From the NCBI GenBank assembly GCA_900547505.1, contig URGY01000109.1, positions 1 through 6,165 of the forward strand: DNA of 6,165 nt, read 5' to 3'. The stretch is from an uncultured Collinsella sp. (lineage in GTDB: Bacteria; Actinomycetota; Coriobacteriia; Coriobacteriales; Coriobacteriaceae). Below are positions 1 to 6,016 of this stretch, piece after piece (positions within the stretch are counted from its first letter, which is position 1; each line of letters begins with the position of its first letter). The notes below the pieces were generated by a model, which saw only the letters and a list, made by a program, of their open reading frames with translations, was not told the DNA's origin and did not search any database. Position numbers and translations under genes: made by a program.

Positions 1-1080
1 CTGAAGGGCCGCGTGCCCGATCTTGAGCATCGCCTGGAGGGTATCGACCGTCGTATCCGCGGAACACGCCAGGCCTCGCGCTCGCTTGAGCTGCTGCGCC
101 TTCGCGTCGATCCCATGCACGAGCGCTATTCTGCCCTGTTGGAGCGCGCCTCGGACTGGGCTGCGCGCCTGCGCGATCAGGCTTCGCTCGAGGAAGCGGA
201 CTCGGCTTCGCTTAAGAAGACCATCGAGGACGCCAAGACCGAGGTGGCCCGCGCCAAAGAGCGGGTCGATGCTGCCGCCACGACGCAAAATGAGTTCAAG
301 GTGGCGCGCGGCAAGCTCGAGGTGCAGGTCGAGGCTGCCATCAAGGCCATCACCGCCGACGGTACCACGGTGCTCGAGGAAGCGCTCATGCTGCCGGCGC
401 CCACCGATCGCGACGCCGCCGAGCGCGAGCTTAACCAGCTCGTGCGCCAGATCAACAACCTGGGCCCTGTGAACCAGGTTGCCATGGAGGAATACGAGCA
501 GCTCAAGCGCCGCGCCGATTACATCGAGGAGCAACTGGCCGATCTGGAGAGCGCGCGCAAGGCGCTCACCAAGATCACCGTGGCGATTGACCGCAAGATG
601 CGCAAGGCGTTCCTGGTGACGTTTGAGAAGGTCGACGCGAACTTCCGCGAGATCTTCGCCATGCTCTTCCCGGGTGGTCAGGCTCACCTTGAGATGACCG
701 ATCCCGAGCATCCTGCCGAGACGGGCATTGAGGTCGTGGCGCAGCCGCGCGGCAAGCGTATCACCAAGATGATGCTCATGTCCGGTGGCGAGAAGAGCCT
801 GACGGCGCTCGCTCTGCTCTTTGCCGTATACCGTACGCGCACGGTGCCGTTCTATGTGCTGGACGAGGTCGAGGCCGCGCTCGACGACGCCAACCTGTCC
901 AAGCTCATCGGTGCTCTCGATGTGCTGCGTTCCGATACGCAGCTCTTGGTAATCTCGCATCAGCGCCGTACTATGGAGGATGCTGACGTTCTCTACGGCG
1001 TCTCGATGCAAGCCGACGGCGTCAGTCGCGTCGTCTCGCAAAAACTCGATCGCGAAACCGGAAAGGTCGTGAATGCATAA
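1..1080 (+). CDS. smc: Chromosome segregation protein SMC, C-terminal part (5' truncated by window)
   Basis: This is the last 359 residues of the SMC ATPase, which with ScpA/ScpB forms the bacterial condensin complex that compacts and separates chromosomes. The frame is open from base 1, so the start lies outside the window; the GTG at 13 is internal. Residues 1 to about 200 are charged, heptad-like coiled coil returning from the hinge, including an INNLGPVN...EEYE segment typical of the stretch entering the head. The head half carries the ABC signature MSGGEKS (M at residue 260), Walker B FYVLDE (850-867, catalytic Glu 289), the D-loop segment ALDDAN, and the switch His in ISHQ (His 320). 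The Walker A half lies upstream, out of view. The stop TAA overlaps the ftsY ATG by one base, so the two are probably co-transcribed and translationally coupled. Identification is secure from the head motifs. Confidence 0.97.
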   Translation: MKGRVPDLEHRLEGIDRRIRGTRQASRSLELLRLRVDPMHERYSALLERASDWAARLRDQASLEEADSASLKKTIEDAKTEVARAKERVDAAATTQNEFKVARGKLEVQVEAAIKAITADGTTVLEEALMLPAPTDRDAAERELNQLVRQINNLGPVNQVAMEEYEQLKRRADYIEEQLADLESARKALTKITVAIDRKMRKAFLVTFEKVDANFREIFAMLFPGGQAHLEMTDPEHPAETGIEVVAQPRGKRITKMMLMSGGEKSLTALALLFAVYRTRTVPFYVLDEVEAALDDANLSKLIGALDVLRSDTQLLVISHQRRTMEDADVLYGVSMQADGVSRVVSQKLDRETGKVVNA

Positions 1081-1997
1081 TGGGATTCTTTGACGCACTC
1101 TCGCGCGGACTTGAGCGCAGCCGCGAGGCCCTCAACGAGGTCTTCTACTTTGGCGGTGAGGTCGACGAGGATTTTTGGGAGGATCTTGAGGACACCCTCG
1201 TCATGGGTGACATGGGCGCCGAGGTCGCCATTCAGGTCTCCGATGACCTGCGTGACGCCGCCGCCAAGAAGAACCTCAAGACCGCCCCGCAGCTTCGTCG
1301 CGCCCTGGCCGAGCAGCTCGAGGGCCATTTTGTGCCTGTTGAGCGCGACCCGTTTTCCGATACGCCGAGCTGCGTGCTGTTTGTCGGTATCAACGGCGCC
1401 GGCAAGACCACCACGGTCGGCAAGATTGCGAGCGCCATGACCGCCCGCGGCAAGAACGTGGTTATCGGTTCGGCCGACACCTTCCGCGCCGCCGCTATCG
1501 AGCAGCTCGATGTGTGGGGTCAGCGTGCCGGCGTACCGGTTATCAAGCGTGACCGCGGTTCCGATCCGGCGAGCGTGTGCTATGACGTGCTCGACGAGGC
1601 CGATAAGCGCGGCAGCGACCTGGTGCTCATTGATACCGCCGGTCGTCTGCACACGAGCCCCGAGCTCATGCGCGAGCTCGCTAAGGTGGTCAATGTTACT
1701 CGTAAGCGCGCCGCCAATATGGCCGCCGGTCCCATGCCGGTCTCGGTCGTGCTTGTGATCGATGCCGCCACTGGTCAGAACGGTCTGAACCAGGCGCTCG
1801 AGTTTAACGAGGCGCTGGGCCTGGACGGTATTATCATGACTAAGCTCGACGGCACGGCTAAGGGCGGTATCGCCATGGCCGTGGCCGAGAAGCTCAAGCT
1901 CCCGATCCTGCGCATCGGCGTGGGCGAGCAGGTCGATGACCTGCAGGAGTTTAACGCCAAAGATTTCTGCCGCGCCCTGGTGGGCGAGTCCAACTAA
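1080..1997 (+). CDS. ftsY: Signal recognition particle receptor FtsY (SRP GTPase)
   Basis: FtsY is the membrane-associated receptor that docks ribosome-SRP complexes at the Sec translocon; its NG domain forms a GTP-dependent heterodimer with Ffh. The 305-residue protein is essentially the NG domain alone, without the long acidic A domain of E. coli FtsY. It starts with a short amphipathic segment (MGFFDALSRGLERSRE), likely the lipid-binding helix. Visible GTPase motifs are G1 GINGAGKT (103-110), DTFRAAAIEQL (133-143), G3 DTAGRLH (185-191), G4 TKLDGTAKGG (254-263) and GVGEQVDDLQEF (280-291). The last two, with TAKGG rather than DARGG, separate FtsY from Ffh. ATG 1080 overlaps the smc TAA (TAATG). 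A purine-rich GGAAAGG lies 13 nt upstream, rather far, so translation may rely on coupling to smc. ffh follows after 10 nt. Confidence 0.98.
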   Translation: MGFFDALSRGLERSREALNEVFYFGGEVDEDFWEDLEDTLVMGDMGAEVAIQVSDDLRDAAAKKNLKTAPQLRRALAEQLEGHFVPVERDPFSDTPSCVLFVGINGAGKTTTVGKIASAMTARGKNVVIGSADTFRAAAIEQLDVWGQRAGVPVIKRDRGSDPASVCYDVLDEADKRGSDLVLIDTAGRLHTSPELMRELAKVVNVTRKRAANMAAGPMPVSVVLVIDAATGQNGLNQALEFNEALGLDGIIMTKLDGTAKGGIAMAVAEKLKLPILRIGVGEQVDDLQEFNAKDFCRALVGESN

Positions 1998-2001
1998 GGA
2001 G
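1996..2001 (+). promoter_or_regulatory. Shine-Dalgarno of ffh (supports GTG start)
   Basis: AAGGAG begins within the ftsY stop codon and sits 6 nt before GTG 2008. This fixes the GTG as the ffh start and shows that ffh translation follows directly on ftsY. Confidence 0.8.
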
Positions 2002-2007
2002 TAACCA

Positions 2008-3483
2008 GTGTTTGATTCCCTGAGCGATCGCCTCAACGACACATTTGACCGCCTGCGCGGCAAGGGTAAGCTGACCGAGGCCGATATTACTTCTGCCATG
2101 CGCGACATTCGCATGGCGTTGCTCGAGGCCGACGTTAACTTTAAGGTCGTCAAGGAGTTCGTCGCCAAGACCAAGGAGCGCTGCATGACCGCCGAGGTCA
2201 TGGAGTCGCTGTCGCCGGCGCAAAACGTCGTCAAGATCGTGCTCGACGAGCTCACCGAGATGCTCGGCTCAACCGAGAGCAAGCTCGTCTTTAGCAACCG
2301 TATTCCCAATGTCATCATGCTCGTGGGCCTGCAGGGCTCCGGTAAGACCACGGCGGCCGTAAAGCTGGCCTACCTGCTCAAGAAGCAGGGCCGCTCGCCG
2401 CTGCTCGCCGCGTGCGACGTCTACCGTCCCGCCGCTGCCGACCAGCTTGCCACGCTCGGCGGCGAGATTGGCGTACCAGTCTTTCGCGGCGACGGTGCGC
2501 ACCCGGTCGATATCGCCAAGGGCGCCATCCAAGAGGCCGTCGATCACCTGCGTGACGTGGTCATCGTCGATACCGCCGGTCGTCTTCAGATCGACGAGCA
2601 GATGATGCAGGAGGCCGTCGACATCAAGAAGGCCGTCAAGCCCGACCAGGTGCTGATGGTCGTCGACGCCATGACCGGCCAGGACATCGTCAACGTCGTC
2701 TCGACCTTCGCCGATCGCACCGACTTTGACGGTGTGATCATCTCCAAGCTCGATGGCGATGCCCGTGGCGGTGGCGCGCTTTCGGTGCGTCAGGTGACCG
2801 GCAAGCCCATCAAGTTTGTGAGCATGGGCGAGAAGCCCGATTCGCTTGAGCCGTTCTATCCCGATCGCATGGCCAAGCGCATTCTGGGCATGGGCGATGT
2901 CGTCGGCATTATCGAGAAGGCTCAGGAGGCAGCCGATGCCGAGCAGCTCGAGGCTGCCGAGCGTATGCTGCGCGAGGGCTTTACCATGAACGACATGCTC
3001 GACCAGATGAAGGCCGTCAAGAAGATGGGCGGCATGAAGGGTATCCTGGGCATGCTCCCCGGCGGACAGCGTGCGCTCAACCAGATGGGCGGCAACCTGG
3101 ATGAGGGCATCTTCGATAAGAACGAGGCCATCATCATGTCGATGACCAAGGAGGAGCGCCTGCGTCCCTCCATAATCAACGGTCAACGTCGCGCGCGTAT
3201 CGCCAAGGGCGCCGGCGTAACCCCCACCGAGGTCAACAGCCTTATGAAGCAGTGGGGCGAGATGAATAAGATGATGGGCCGCATGCGCACGATAGCCAAT
3301 CAGGCACAGGCCGGCGGCAAGAAGGGCAAAAAGGGTAGGAAGGGCAAGAAAATGCGCATGCCCAATATCCCTGGCCTGGACGCTATGGGTCTGGGCGGCA
3401 TGGGCGGCCTGGGTACGGGCGGTCCTAAGTCCGATATGGAGCTGCTGCGCCAGATGGAAGCGCAGATGCGTAATAAAAAGTAA
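2008..3483 (+). CDS. ffh: Signal recognition particle protein Ffh (SRP54)
   Basis: Ffh binds hydrophobic signal sequences and the SRP RNA and hands nascent membrane proteins to FtsY. The 491-residue protein has the full layout. The N domain spans about 1-95. The G domain has G1 GLQGSGKTT (107-115), DVYRPAAADQL (137-147), DTAGRL (188-193) and SKLDGDARGG (246-255). The Met-rich M domain (about 325-435) includes FTMNDMLDQM, GGMKGILGMLPG and the RNA-binding helix QRRARIAKGAG (393-403). The C-terminus adds a basic run GGKKGKKGRKGKK (436-448) and a Gly/Met-rich tail ending RNKK, making it longer than the roughly 450 residues of E. coli Ffh. The GTG start is set by AAGGAG six bases upstream. No ylxM lies between ftsY and ffh, and no rpsP follows, unlike many Firmicutes; a strong hairpin comes instead. 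Confidence 0.98.
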   Translation: MFDSLSDRLNDTFDRLRGKGKLTEADITSAMRDIRMALLEADVNFKVVKEFVAKTKERCMTAEVMESLSPAQNVVKIVLDELTEMLGSTESKLVFSNRIPNVIMLVGLQGSGKTTAAVKLAYLLKKQGRSPLLAACDVYRPAAADQLATLGGEIGVPVFRGDGAHPVDIAKGAIQEAVDHLRDVVIVDTAGRLQIDEQMMQEAVDIKKAVKPDQVLMVVDAMTGQDIVNVVSTFADRTDFDGVIISKLDGDARGGGALSVRQVTGKPIKFVSMGEKPDSLEPFYPDRMAKRILGMGDVVGIIEKAQEAADAEQLEAAERMLREGFTMNDMLDQMKAVKKMGGMKGILGMLPGGQRALNQMGGNLDEGIFDKNEAIIMSMTKEERLRPSIINGQRRARIAKGAGVTPTEVNSLMKQWGEMNKMMGRMRTIANQAQAGGKKGKKGRKGKKMRMPNIPGLDAMGLGGMGGLGTGGPKSDMELLRQMEAQMRNKK

Positions 3484-3503
3484 CGACTGGCTGAGTCGTG
3501 TAT

Positions 3504-3550
3504 GGCGAAGGCCGCCCGGATGGTATTCCAGGCGGCCTTCGCCGTTCGTT
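3504..3550 (+). terminator. Rho-independent-like terminator after ffh, in convergent gap
   Basis: GGCGAAGGCCGCC (3504-3516) pairs perfectly with GGCGGCCTTCGCC (3531-3543): 13 bp, mostly G-C, with a 14-nt loop in which TGG/CCA can pair further. It begins 20 nt after the ffh stop and is followed by only a weak U-rich stretch (GTTCGTT). It lies between two convergent genes (gap 3484-3599). The minus-strand reading has no T-run after the stem, so any action on the convergent gene is uncertain. The rest of the gap holds minor dyads only: CGACT/AGTCG at 3484-3498, GCACG/CGTGC at 3564-3579 and the palindrome CTGGCGCCAG at 3579-3588. Confidence 0.8.
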
Positions 3551-3599
3551 CGCAGGTTGTTGCGCACGTGGAAGCGTGCTGGCGCCAGGGCATTTGCCG

Positions 3600-4364
3600 T
3601 TAGTGGCAGCCGCAGCCCTCGTGACCCTCGTGCTCGTGATGGCCGTGGCAGCTGCAGGACTCGCCATGTTCGTGGGCGTGGTCGTGGTCATGGCCGTGGC
3701 AGCCGCACGTGGCCTCGCCGTTCTGTGCGAGCGTGCCGGCGATAAGGGCCTCGACGCAAGCGTCGCAGCTGCCCTGGGCGCCCGCATAGACTGTGATGCC
3801 GGCCTGGGCGAGCGCGTTGATAGCGCCACCGCCAATGCCGCCGCAGATGAGCGTGTCCACACCGCCGTTGGCGAGCAGGCCCGCCAGGGCACCGTGGCCG
3901 GTGCCGCCGGTGCCCACGACCTGCTCGTTGAGCACCTTGCCGTCCTGAATGTCGTAGATCTTGAACTGCTCGCTGCGGCCAAAGTGCATAAAGATGTTGC
4001 CGTTGTCGTACGTGGTTGCCACCCTCATGGTGTCGACCTCCTTTGCTGGCCATACGGCCGTCACTGTGGTGATGGGGGAGTACGCGATATTGCCGCCCTC
4101 GATGATGAGCGCTCGTCCGTTGACCAGCGCGTTTGCCACCTTGCGATGCGCGCGGCTGCAGATTGCCGCCACCGTGGCGCGGGCAATGCCCATCTGCTGT
4201 GCGACTGCCTCTTGGTTAAGGCCTTCCAGGTCGCACAGGCGCAGGACTTCGAGTTCGTCGACCGTCATGTCGATGGCATCGCCGCTCGCCAGGCCGTCAG
4301 GGATAAAGCCGCGGTATTCGGGGATGATCCCGACGCGGCGTATTTTCTCGCGTCTTCCTGCCAT
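3600..4364 (-). CDS. DUF134 helix-turn-helix / NifX-like cofactor-domain fusion with His/Cys-rich tail
   Basis: This 254-residue protein joins three parts. Residues 1 to about 95 match the DUF134 family (MAGRREKIRRVGIIPEYRGF, then a sigma-region-4-like HTH around ELEVLRLCDLEGLNQEAVAQ to SRAHRKVANAL, 37-80). Residues about 113-213 match the dinitrogenase iron-molybdenum cofactor family (NifX/NafY/NifB C-terminal type): HFGRSEQFKIYDI (127-139), the Gly-rich TLICGGIGGGAINAL (171-185) and GSCDACVEAL (198-207) with a CxxC pair. Residues 220-254 hold 12 His and 6 Cys, with three CxCH motifs. ATG 4364 is preferred because AAGGAG (4375-4370) lies 5 nt before it and would overlap a GTG start at 4370. 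No nif genes are present. A role as a metal- or Fe-S-responsive DNA-binding regulator is inference; the domain assignments are from recognised motifs. Confidence 0.9.
   Translation of the reverse strand: MAGRREKIRRVGIIPEYRGFIPDGLASGDAIDMTVDELEVLRLCDLEGLNQEAVAQQMGIARATVAAICSRAHRKVANALVNGRALIIEGGNIAYSPITTVTAVWPAKEVDTMRVATTYDNGNIFMHFGRSEQFKIYDIQDGKVLNEQVVGTGGTGHGALAGLLANGGVDTLICGGIGGGAINALAQAGITVYAGAQGSCDACVEALIAGTLAQNGEATCGCHGHDHDHAHEHGESCSCHGHHEHEGHEGCGCH
3603..3703 (-). repeat. Internal repeat encoding CxCH / His-rich tail modules
   Basis: The 14-mer ATGGCCGTGGCAGC (plus-strand reading) occurs at 3639-3652 and 3690-3703, 51 bp or 17 codons apart in the same frame, and its core GTGGCAGC recurs at 3603-3610. 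Each copy encodes a CxCH motif, followed in the first two by a His-rich block. The tail therefore looks built by short tandem duplication. Confidence 0.7.
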
Positions 4365-4369
4365 GTGCA

Positions 4370-4375
4370 CTCCTT
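4370..4375 (-). promoter_or_regulatory. Shine-Dalgarno of the DUF134-fusion gene (decides its start)
   Basis: On the minus strand AAGGAG is followed by TGCAC and then ATG (4364). A GTG at 4370 would begin with the last base of this site, so the ATG two codons further in is the better start. Confidence 0.8.
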
Positions 4376-4378
4376 ATC

Positions 4379-4390
4379 TGACATATGTCA
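4379..4390. promoter_or_regulatory. Candidate operator 1: palindrome TGACATATGTCA
   Basis: This is a perfect 12-bp palindrome lying 3 bp upstream of the Shine-Dalgarno of the DUF134-fusion gene, with a near-identical copy 53 bp away. Its position, near the likely transcription start or in the leader of that gene, suits autorepression. Binding by the fusion protein is inferred from proximity and from its HTH. Confidence 0.55.
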
Positions 4391-4395
4391 ACAAT

Positions 4396-4423
4396 AGAAT
4401 AGCGAACGCGCAGATTTGCGCAA
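4396..4423 (-). promoter_or_regulatory. Possible promoter of the DUF134-fusion gene
   Basis: On the minus strand TTGCGC (4423-4418) and TATTCT (4401-4396) are separated by 16 nt. They are weak sigma-70-like boxes. A start about 7 nt beyond the -10 would fall in palindrome 1 (4379-4390), leaving a short leader with the Shine-Dalgarno. The match to consensus is only moderate (3/6 and 4/6). Confidence 0.3.
4408..4421. repeat. Small dyad GCGCA-GATT-TGCGC between the two operators
   Basis: This is a perfect inverted repeat with 5-bp arms and a 4-bp spacer, between the two TGRCATATGTCA sites and overlapping the proposed minus-strand -35. It could be a third protein site or chance; it does not resemble the flanking palindromes. 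Confidence 0.3.
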
Positions 4424-4431
4424 GGAATTTC

Positions 4432-4443
4432 TGGCATATGTCA
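4432..4443. promoter_or_regulatory. Candidate operator 2: TGGCATATGTCA
   Basis: This copy matches palindrome 1 at 11 of 12 positions, with one base breaking perfect symmetry. The shared block extends to CTGRCATATGTCA. Centre-to-centre distance to copy 1 is 53 bp, about five helical turns, so dimers on both sites would face the same side of the DNA. It lies 88 bp before thyA and just upstream of the proposed minus-strand -35. Confidence 0.5.
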
Positions 4444-4490
4444 GAAAATGAGGGCTTATGTTTGGGCTGTGGGGCTGCGTGCGTCTGGGC

Positions 4491-4496
4491 TACAAT
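4491..4496 (+). promoter_or_regulatory. Possible -10 box of the thyA-dfrA promoter
   Basis: TACAAT matches the sigma-70 -10 consensus at 5 of 6 positions and would give a start near 4503, about 28 nt before thyA. No good -35 is visible at the right spacing: TTGGGC at 4462-4467 is 23 nt away. The call rests on the -10 box and on thyA being the first gene of its direction. Confidence 0.4.
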
Positions 4497-4520
4497 GAAT
4501 CTCGCTTGTAGGCGACTGAC

Positions 4521-4526
4521 AGGAGG
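4521..4526 (+). promoter_or_regulatory. Shine-Dalgarno of thyA (decides its start)
   Basis: AGGAGG lies 4 nt before ATG 4531. The reading frame stays open upstream to 3961, so this site, with the agreement of protein length to the family, sets the true start. Confidence 0.85.
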
Positions 4527-4530
4527 GTCA

Positions 4531-5379
4531 ATGAGCAAAGCTGATCAACAGTTTGTAACCATGTGCCGCGATATTCTGGACCATGGCACCACCACCGAGG
4601 GCCAAAAGGTCCGCCCGGTGTGGGAGGATGGCACCCCTGCCTATACCATTAAAAACTTTGGTGTCACGGCCCGCTACGACCTGCGTGAGGAGTTTCCGGC
4701 TCTTACCCTGCGTCGTACGGCCCTCAAATCTGCCATGGACGAGATCCTATGGATCTATCAGAAGAAGTCCAATAACGTGCATGACCTCAACAGCCATATC
4801 TGGGATGAGTGGGCCGACGAGACCGGTTCCATCGGCAAGGCCTACGGGTATCAGATTGGCCAGAAGAGCCATTATGCCGAGGGTGACTTTGACCAGATGG
4901 ACCGCGTGCTGTACGACCTTAAGAACACGCCGTACAGCCGCCGCATTATGACGAACACCTATGTGTTTAGCGATCTGTCCGAGATGCACCTGTATCCGTG
5001 CGCCTACAGCGTGACGTATAACGTGACGCAGCGCCCGCAGGATGACAAACCGACGCTCAACATGATTCTCAACCAGCGTAGCCAGGACATTTTGGCCGCG
5101 AACAACTGGAATGTGTGCCAGTATGCCATTCTGCTGATGATGGTTGCGCAGTCGGTCGATATGATTCCCGGCGAGTTGCTGCACGTGATCGCCGATGCCC
5201 ATATTTACGACCGTCATGTCGATATCGTCCGCGAGCTTATCGAGCGCCCACAGTTTGCGGCTCCCAAGGTAACGCTCAACCCCGATGTGCATGATTTCTA
5301 CGCGTTTACGACCGATGATCTGATTGTTGAGGGCTATGAGCACGGCCCGCAGGTCAAGAACATTCCCATTGCGGTGTAG
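4531..5379 (+). CDS. thyA: Thymidylate synthase ThyA (phi3T/Bacillus-type)
   Basis: ThyA methylates dUMP to dTMP with methylenetetrahydrofolate as carbon donor and reductant, releasing dihydrofolate. The 282-residue length fits the family. The catalytic Cys is Cys157 in EMHLYPCAYSV; the phosphate-binding Arg pair is in YSRRIMT (135-141). NQRSQDILAANNWNVCQYA (181-199) carries the dUMP-contacting RSQD where E. coli-type enzymes have RSxD followed by a different stretch, and DAHIYDRH (222-229) replaces the usual DAHxYxNH. From family knowledge these variants are those of the phage phi3T and Bacillus ThyA branch. The C-terminus ends IPIAV, like the closing tail of the family. The frame continues upstream without stop antisense to the neighbouring gene, but ATG 4531 with AGGAGG is the start. 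dfrA follows 9 nt after the stop. Confidence 0.97.
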   Translation: MSKADQQFVTMCRDILDHGTTTEGQKVRPVWEDGTPAYTIKNFGVTARYDLREEFPALTLRRTALKSAMDEILWIYQKKSNNVHDLNSHIWDEWADETGSIGKAYGYQIGQKSHYAEGDFDQMDRVLYDLKNTPYSRRIMTNTYVFSDLSEMHLYPCAYSVTYNVTQRPQDDKPTLNMILNQRSQDILAANNWNVCQYAILLMMVAQSVDMIPGELLHVIADAHIYDRHVDIVRELIERPQFAAPKVTLNPDVHDFYAFTTDDLIVEGYEHGPQVKNIPIAV

Positions 5380-5383
5380 GTGG
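5378..5383 (+). promoter_or_regulatory. Shine-Dalgarno-like site of dfrA (favours ATG 5389)
   Basis: AGGTGG, one mismatch from AGGAGG, begins in the thyA stop codon and lies 5 nt before ATG 5389. The in-frame GTG at 5380 falls inside this site and has no such signal upstream, so the ATG is preferred. Confidence 0.6.
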
Positions 5384-5388
5384 CGCTC

Positions 5389-5907
5389 ATGACGTGTAAG
5401 CTATCTGCTATCGTCGCCGTGTGTGACGACTGGGGCATTGGGTGCGAGGGCGACATGGTGGTGTCTAATCGCGCCGACATGCGTCATTTTGTGGCGTGCA
5501 CCAAAGGTTGCCCGGTCATTATGGGGCGCAAGACGCTGTTGAGTTTTCCCGGCGGACGACCGCTCAAGAATCGCCGCAACATTGTGCTCACGCGCGACCA
5601 AGGCTTTGCGCCCGAGGGCGTCGACGTGGTGCATAGCGTTGATGAAGCGCTCGCCGTGGTAGCCGATGAACCCGTTGCGTGGGTGATTGGCGGCGGCGAG
5701 GTGTATCGGCAGTTTTTGCCGTATTGCGCCGAGGCCGAGGTTACGCATAACCATTGCGTGCATGACGTGGATACGTACTTTCCCGATCTGGATGCCGATC
5801 CCGCGTGGGAGATTGCGAGGCGTGGCGGTGTTGCCACGATTGCCGCGGGCGAGGGTGACGAGGGTCTCGATTATGAGTTCGTGACGTATCGTCGCGTTGA
5901 GGCGTAA
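5389..5907 (+). CDS. dfrA: Dihydrofolate reductase
   Basis: DHFR reduces dihydrofolate to tetrahydrofolate with NADPH, recycling the product of ThyA encoded just upstream. From ATG 5389 it has 172 residues, close to the family norm. Motifs in order are LSAIVAVCDDWGIG (5-18), the active-site acid Asp30 in NRADMRHF, VIMGRKT (43-49) for NADPH binding, GRPLKNRRNIVLTRD (56-70), WVIGGGEVYRQFLP (98-111), the segment VTHNH (118-122) where other members have LTxxD, and DTYFPDLD (128-135). Aligned without gaps to E. coli DHFR, the Met20 loop reads GCEGDMVVSNRAD: Met20 and Asp27 are kept but Pro21-Trp22 are Val-Val. All other signature regions are intact, so it should be an active enzyme. A GTG at 5380 would add three residues but overlaps the Shine-Dalgarno-like site. 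Confidence 0.94.
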   Translation: MTCKLSAIVAVCDDWGIGCEGDMVVSNRADMRHFVACTKGCPVIMGRKTLLSFPGGRPLKNRRNIVLTRDQGFAPEGVDVVHSVDEALAVVADEPVAWVIGGGEVYRQFLPYCAEAEVTHNHCVHDVDTYFPDLDADPAWEIARRGGVATIAAGEGDEGLDYEFVTYRRVEA

Positions 5908-5949
5908 ATCGTCTGGCGTGAACGGTATCATCGGGTTATTTGAATGCAT

Positions 5950-5976
5950 GGGGCGGCGCTTAGCGTCGCCTCGTTT
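5950..5976 (+). terminator. Probable terminator after dfrA
   Basis: GGCGGCGC (5952-5959) pairs with GCGTCGCC (5963-5970) across the loop TTA, with one G-U pair; the stem can extend by G5951-T5971 and G5950-C5972. TCGTTT follows as a short T-rich stretch. It sits 42 nt after the dfrA stop and before the next gene, so it probably separates the two units. Confidence 0.55.
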
Positions 5977-6016
5977 GGTATAGATGTGCTGTAAAGAAAG
6001 GTGCGGGCTGGCTGCT

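Noticed and set aside
2269..3567. 432-residue minus-strand ORF opposite ffh, and a 452-residue one opposite ftsY/ffh (993-2351)
   Set aside because: They are antisense shadows of strongly conserved GTPase genes, with His/Leu/Ala-rich compositions typical of such frames.
3639..3703. CRISPR-like or intergenic repeat pair (14-bp repeat)
   Set aside because: There are only two full copies, in frame inside a coding region and encoding the CxCH/His modules; no spacer-repeat regularity.
4386..4391. TTGACA on the minus strand as a -35 box for the DUF134-fusion gene
   Set aside because: A -10 at normal spacing would fall on the start codon itself; the hexamer is better explained as half of the palindrome.
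3498..4397. 299-residue + strand ORF opposite the DUF134-fusion gene
   Set aside because: It is a shadow frame caused by high GC: the start lies in a terminator region, there is no Shine-Dalgarno, and the minus strand encodes clear conserved motifs.
3961..4530. Long open frame on + strand upstream of and in frame with thyA, suggesting a 472-residue fusion
   Set aside because: It runs antisense to the DUF134-fusion gene and through the intergenic region; the translated extension matches nothing recognisable. AGGAGG before ATG 4531 and the 282-residue family length fix the start.
5979..5984. TATAGA as a -10 box for the last gene
   Set aside because: It resembles a -10, but no -35 is visible at 15-19 nt upstream, where the terminator hairpin lies; too weak to list as a promoter.
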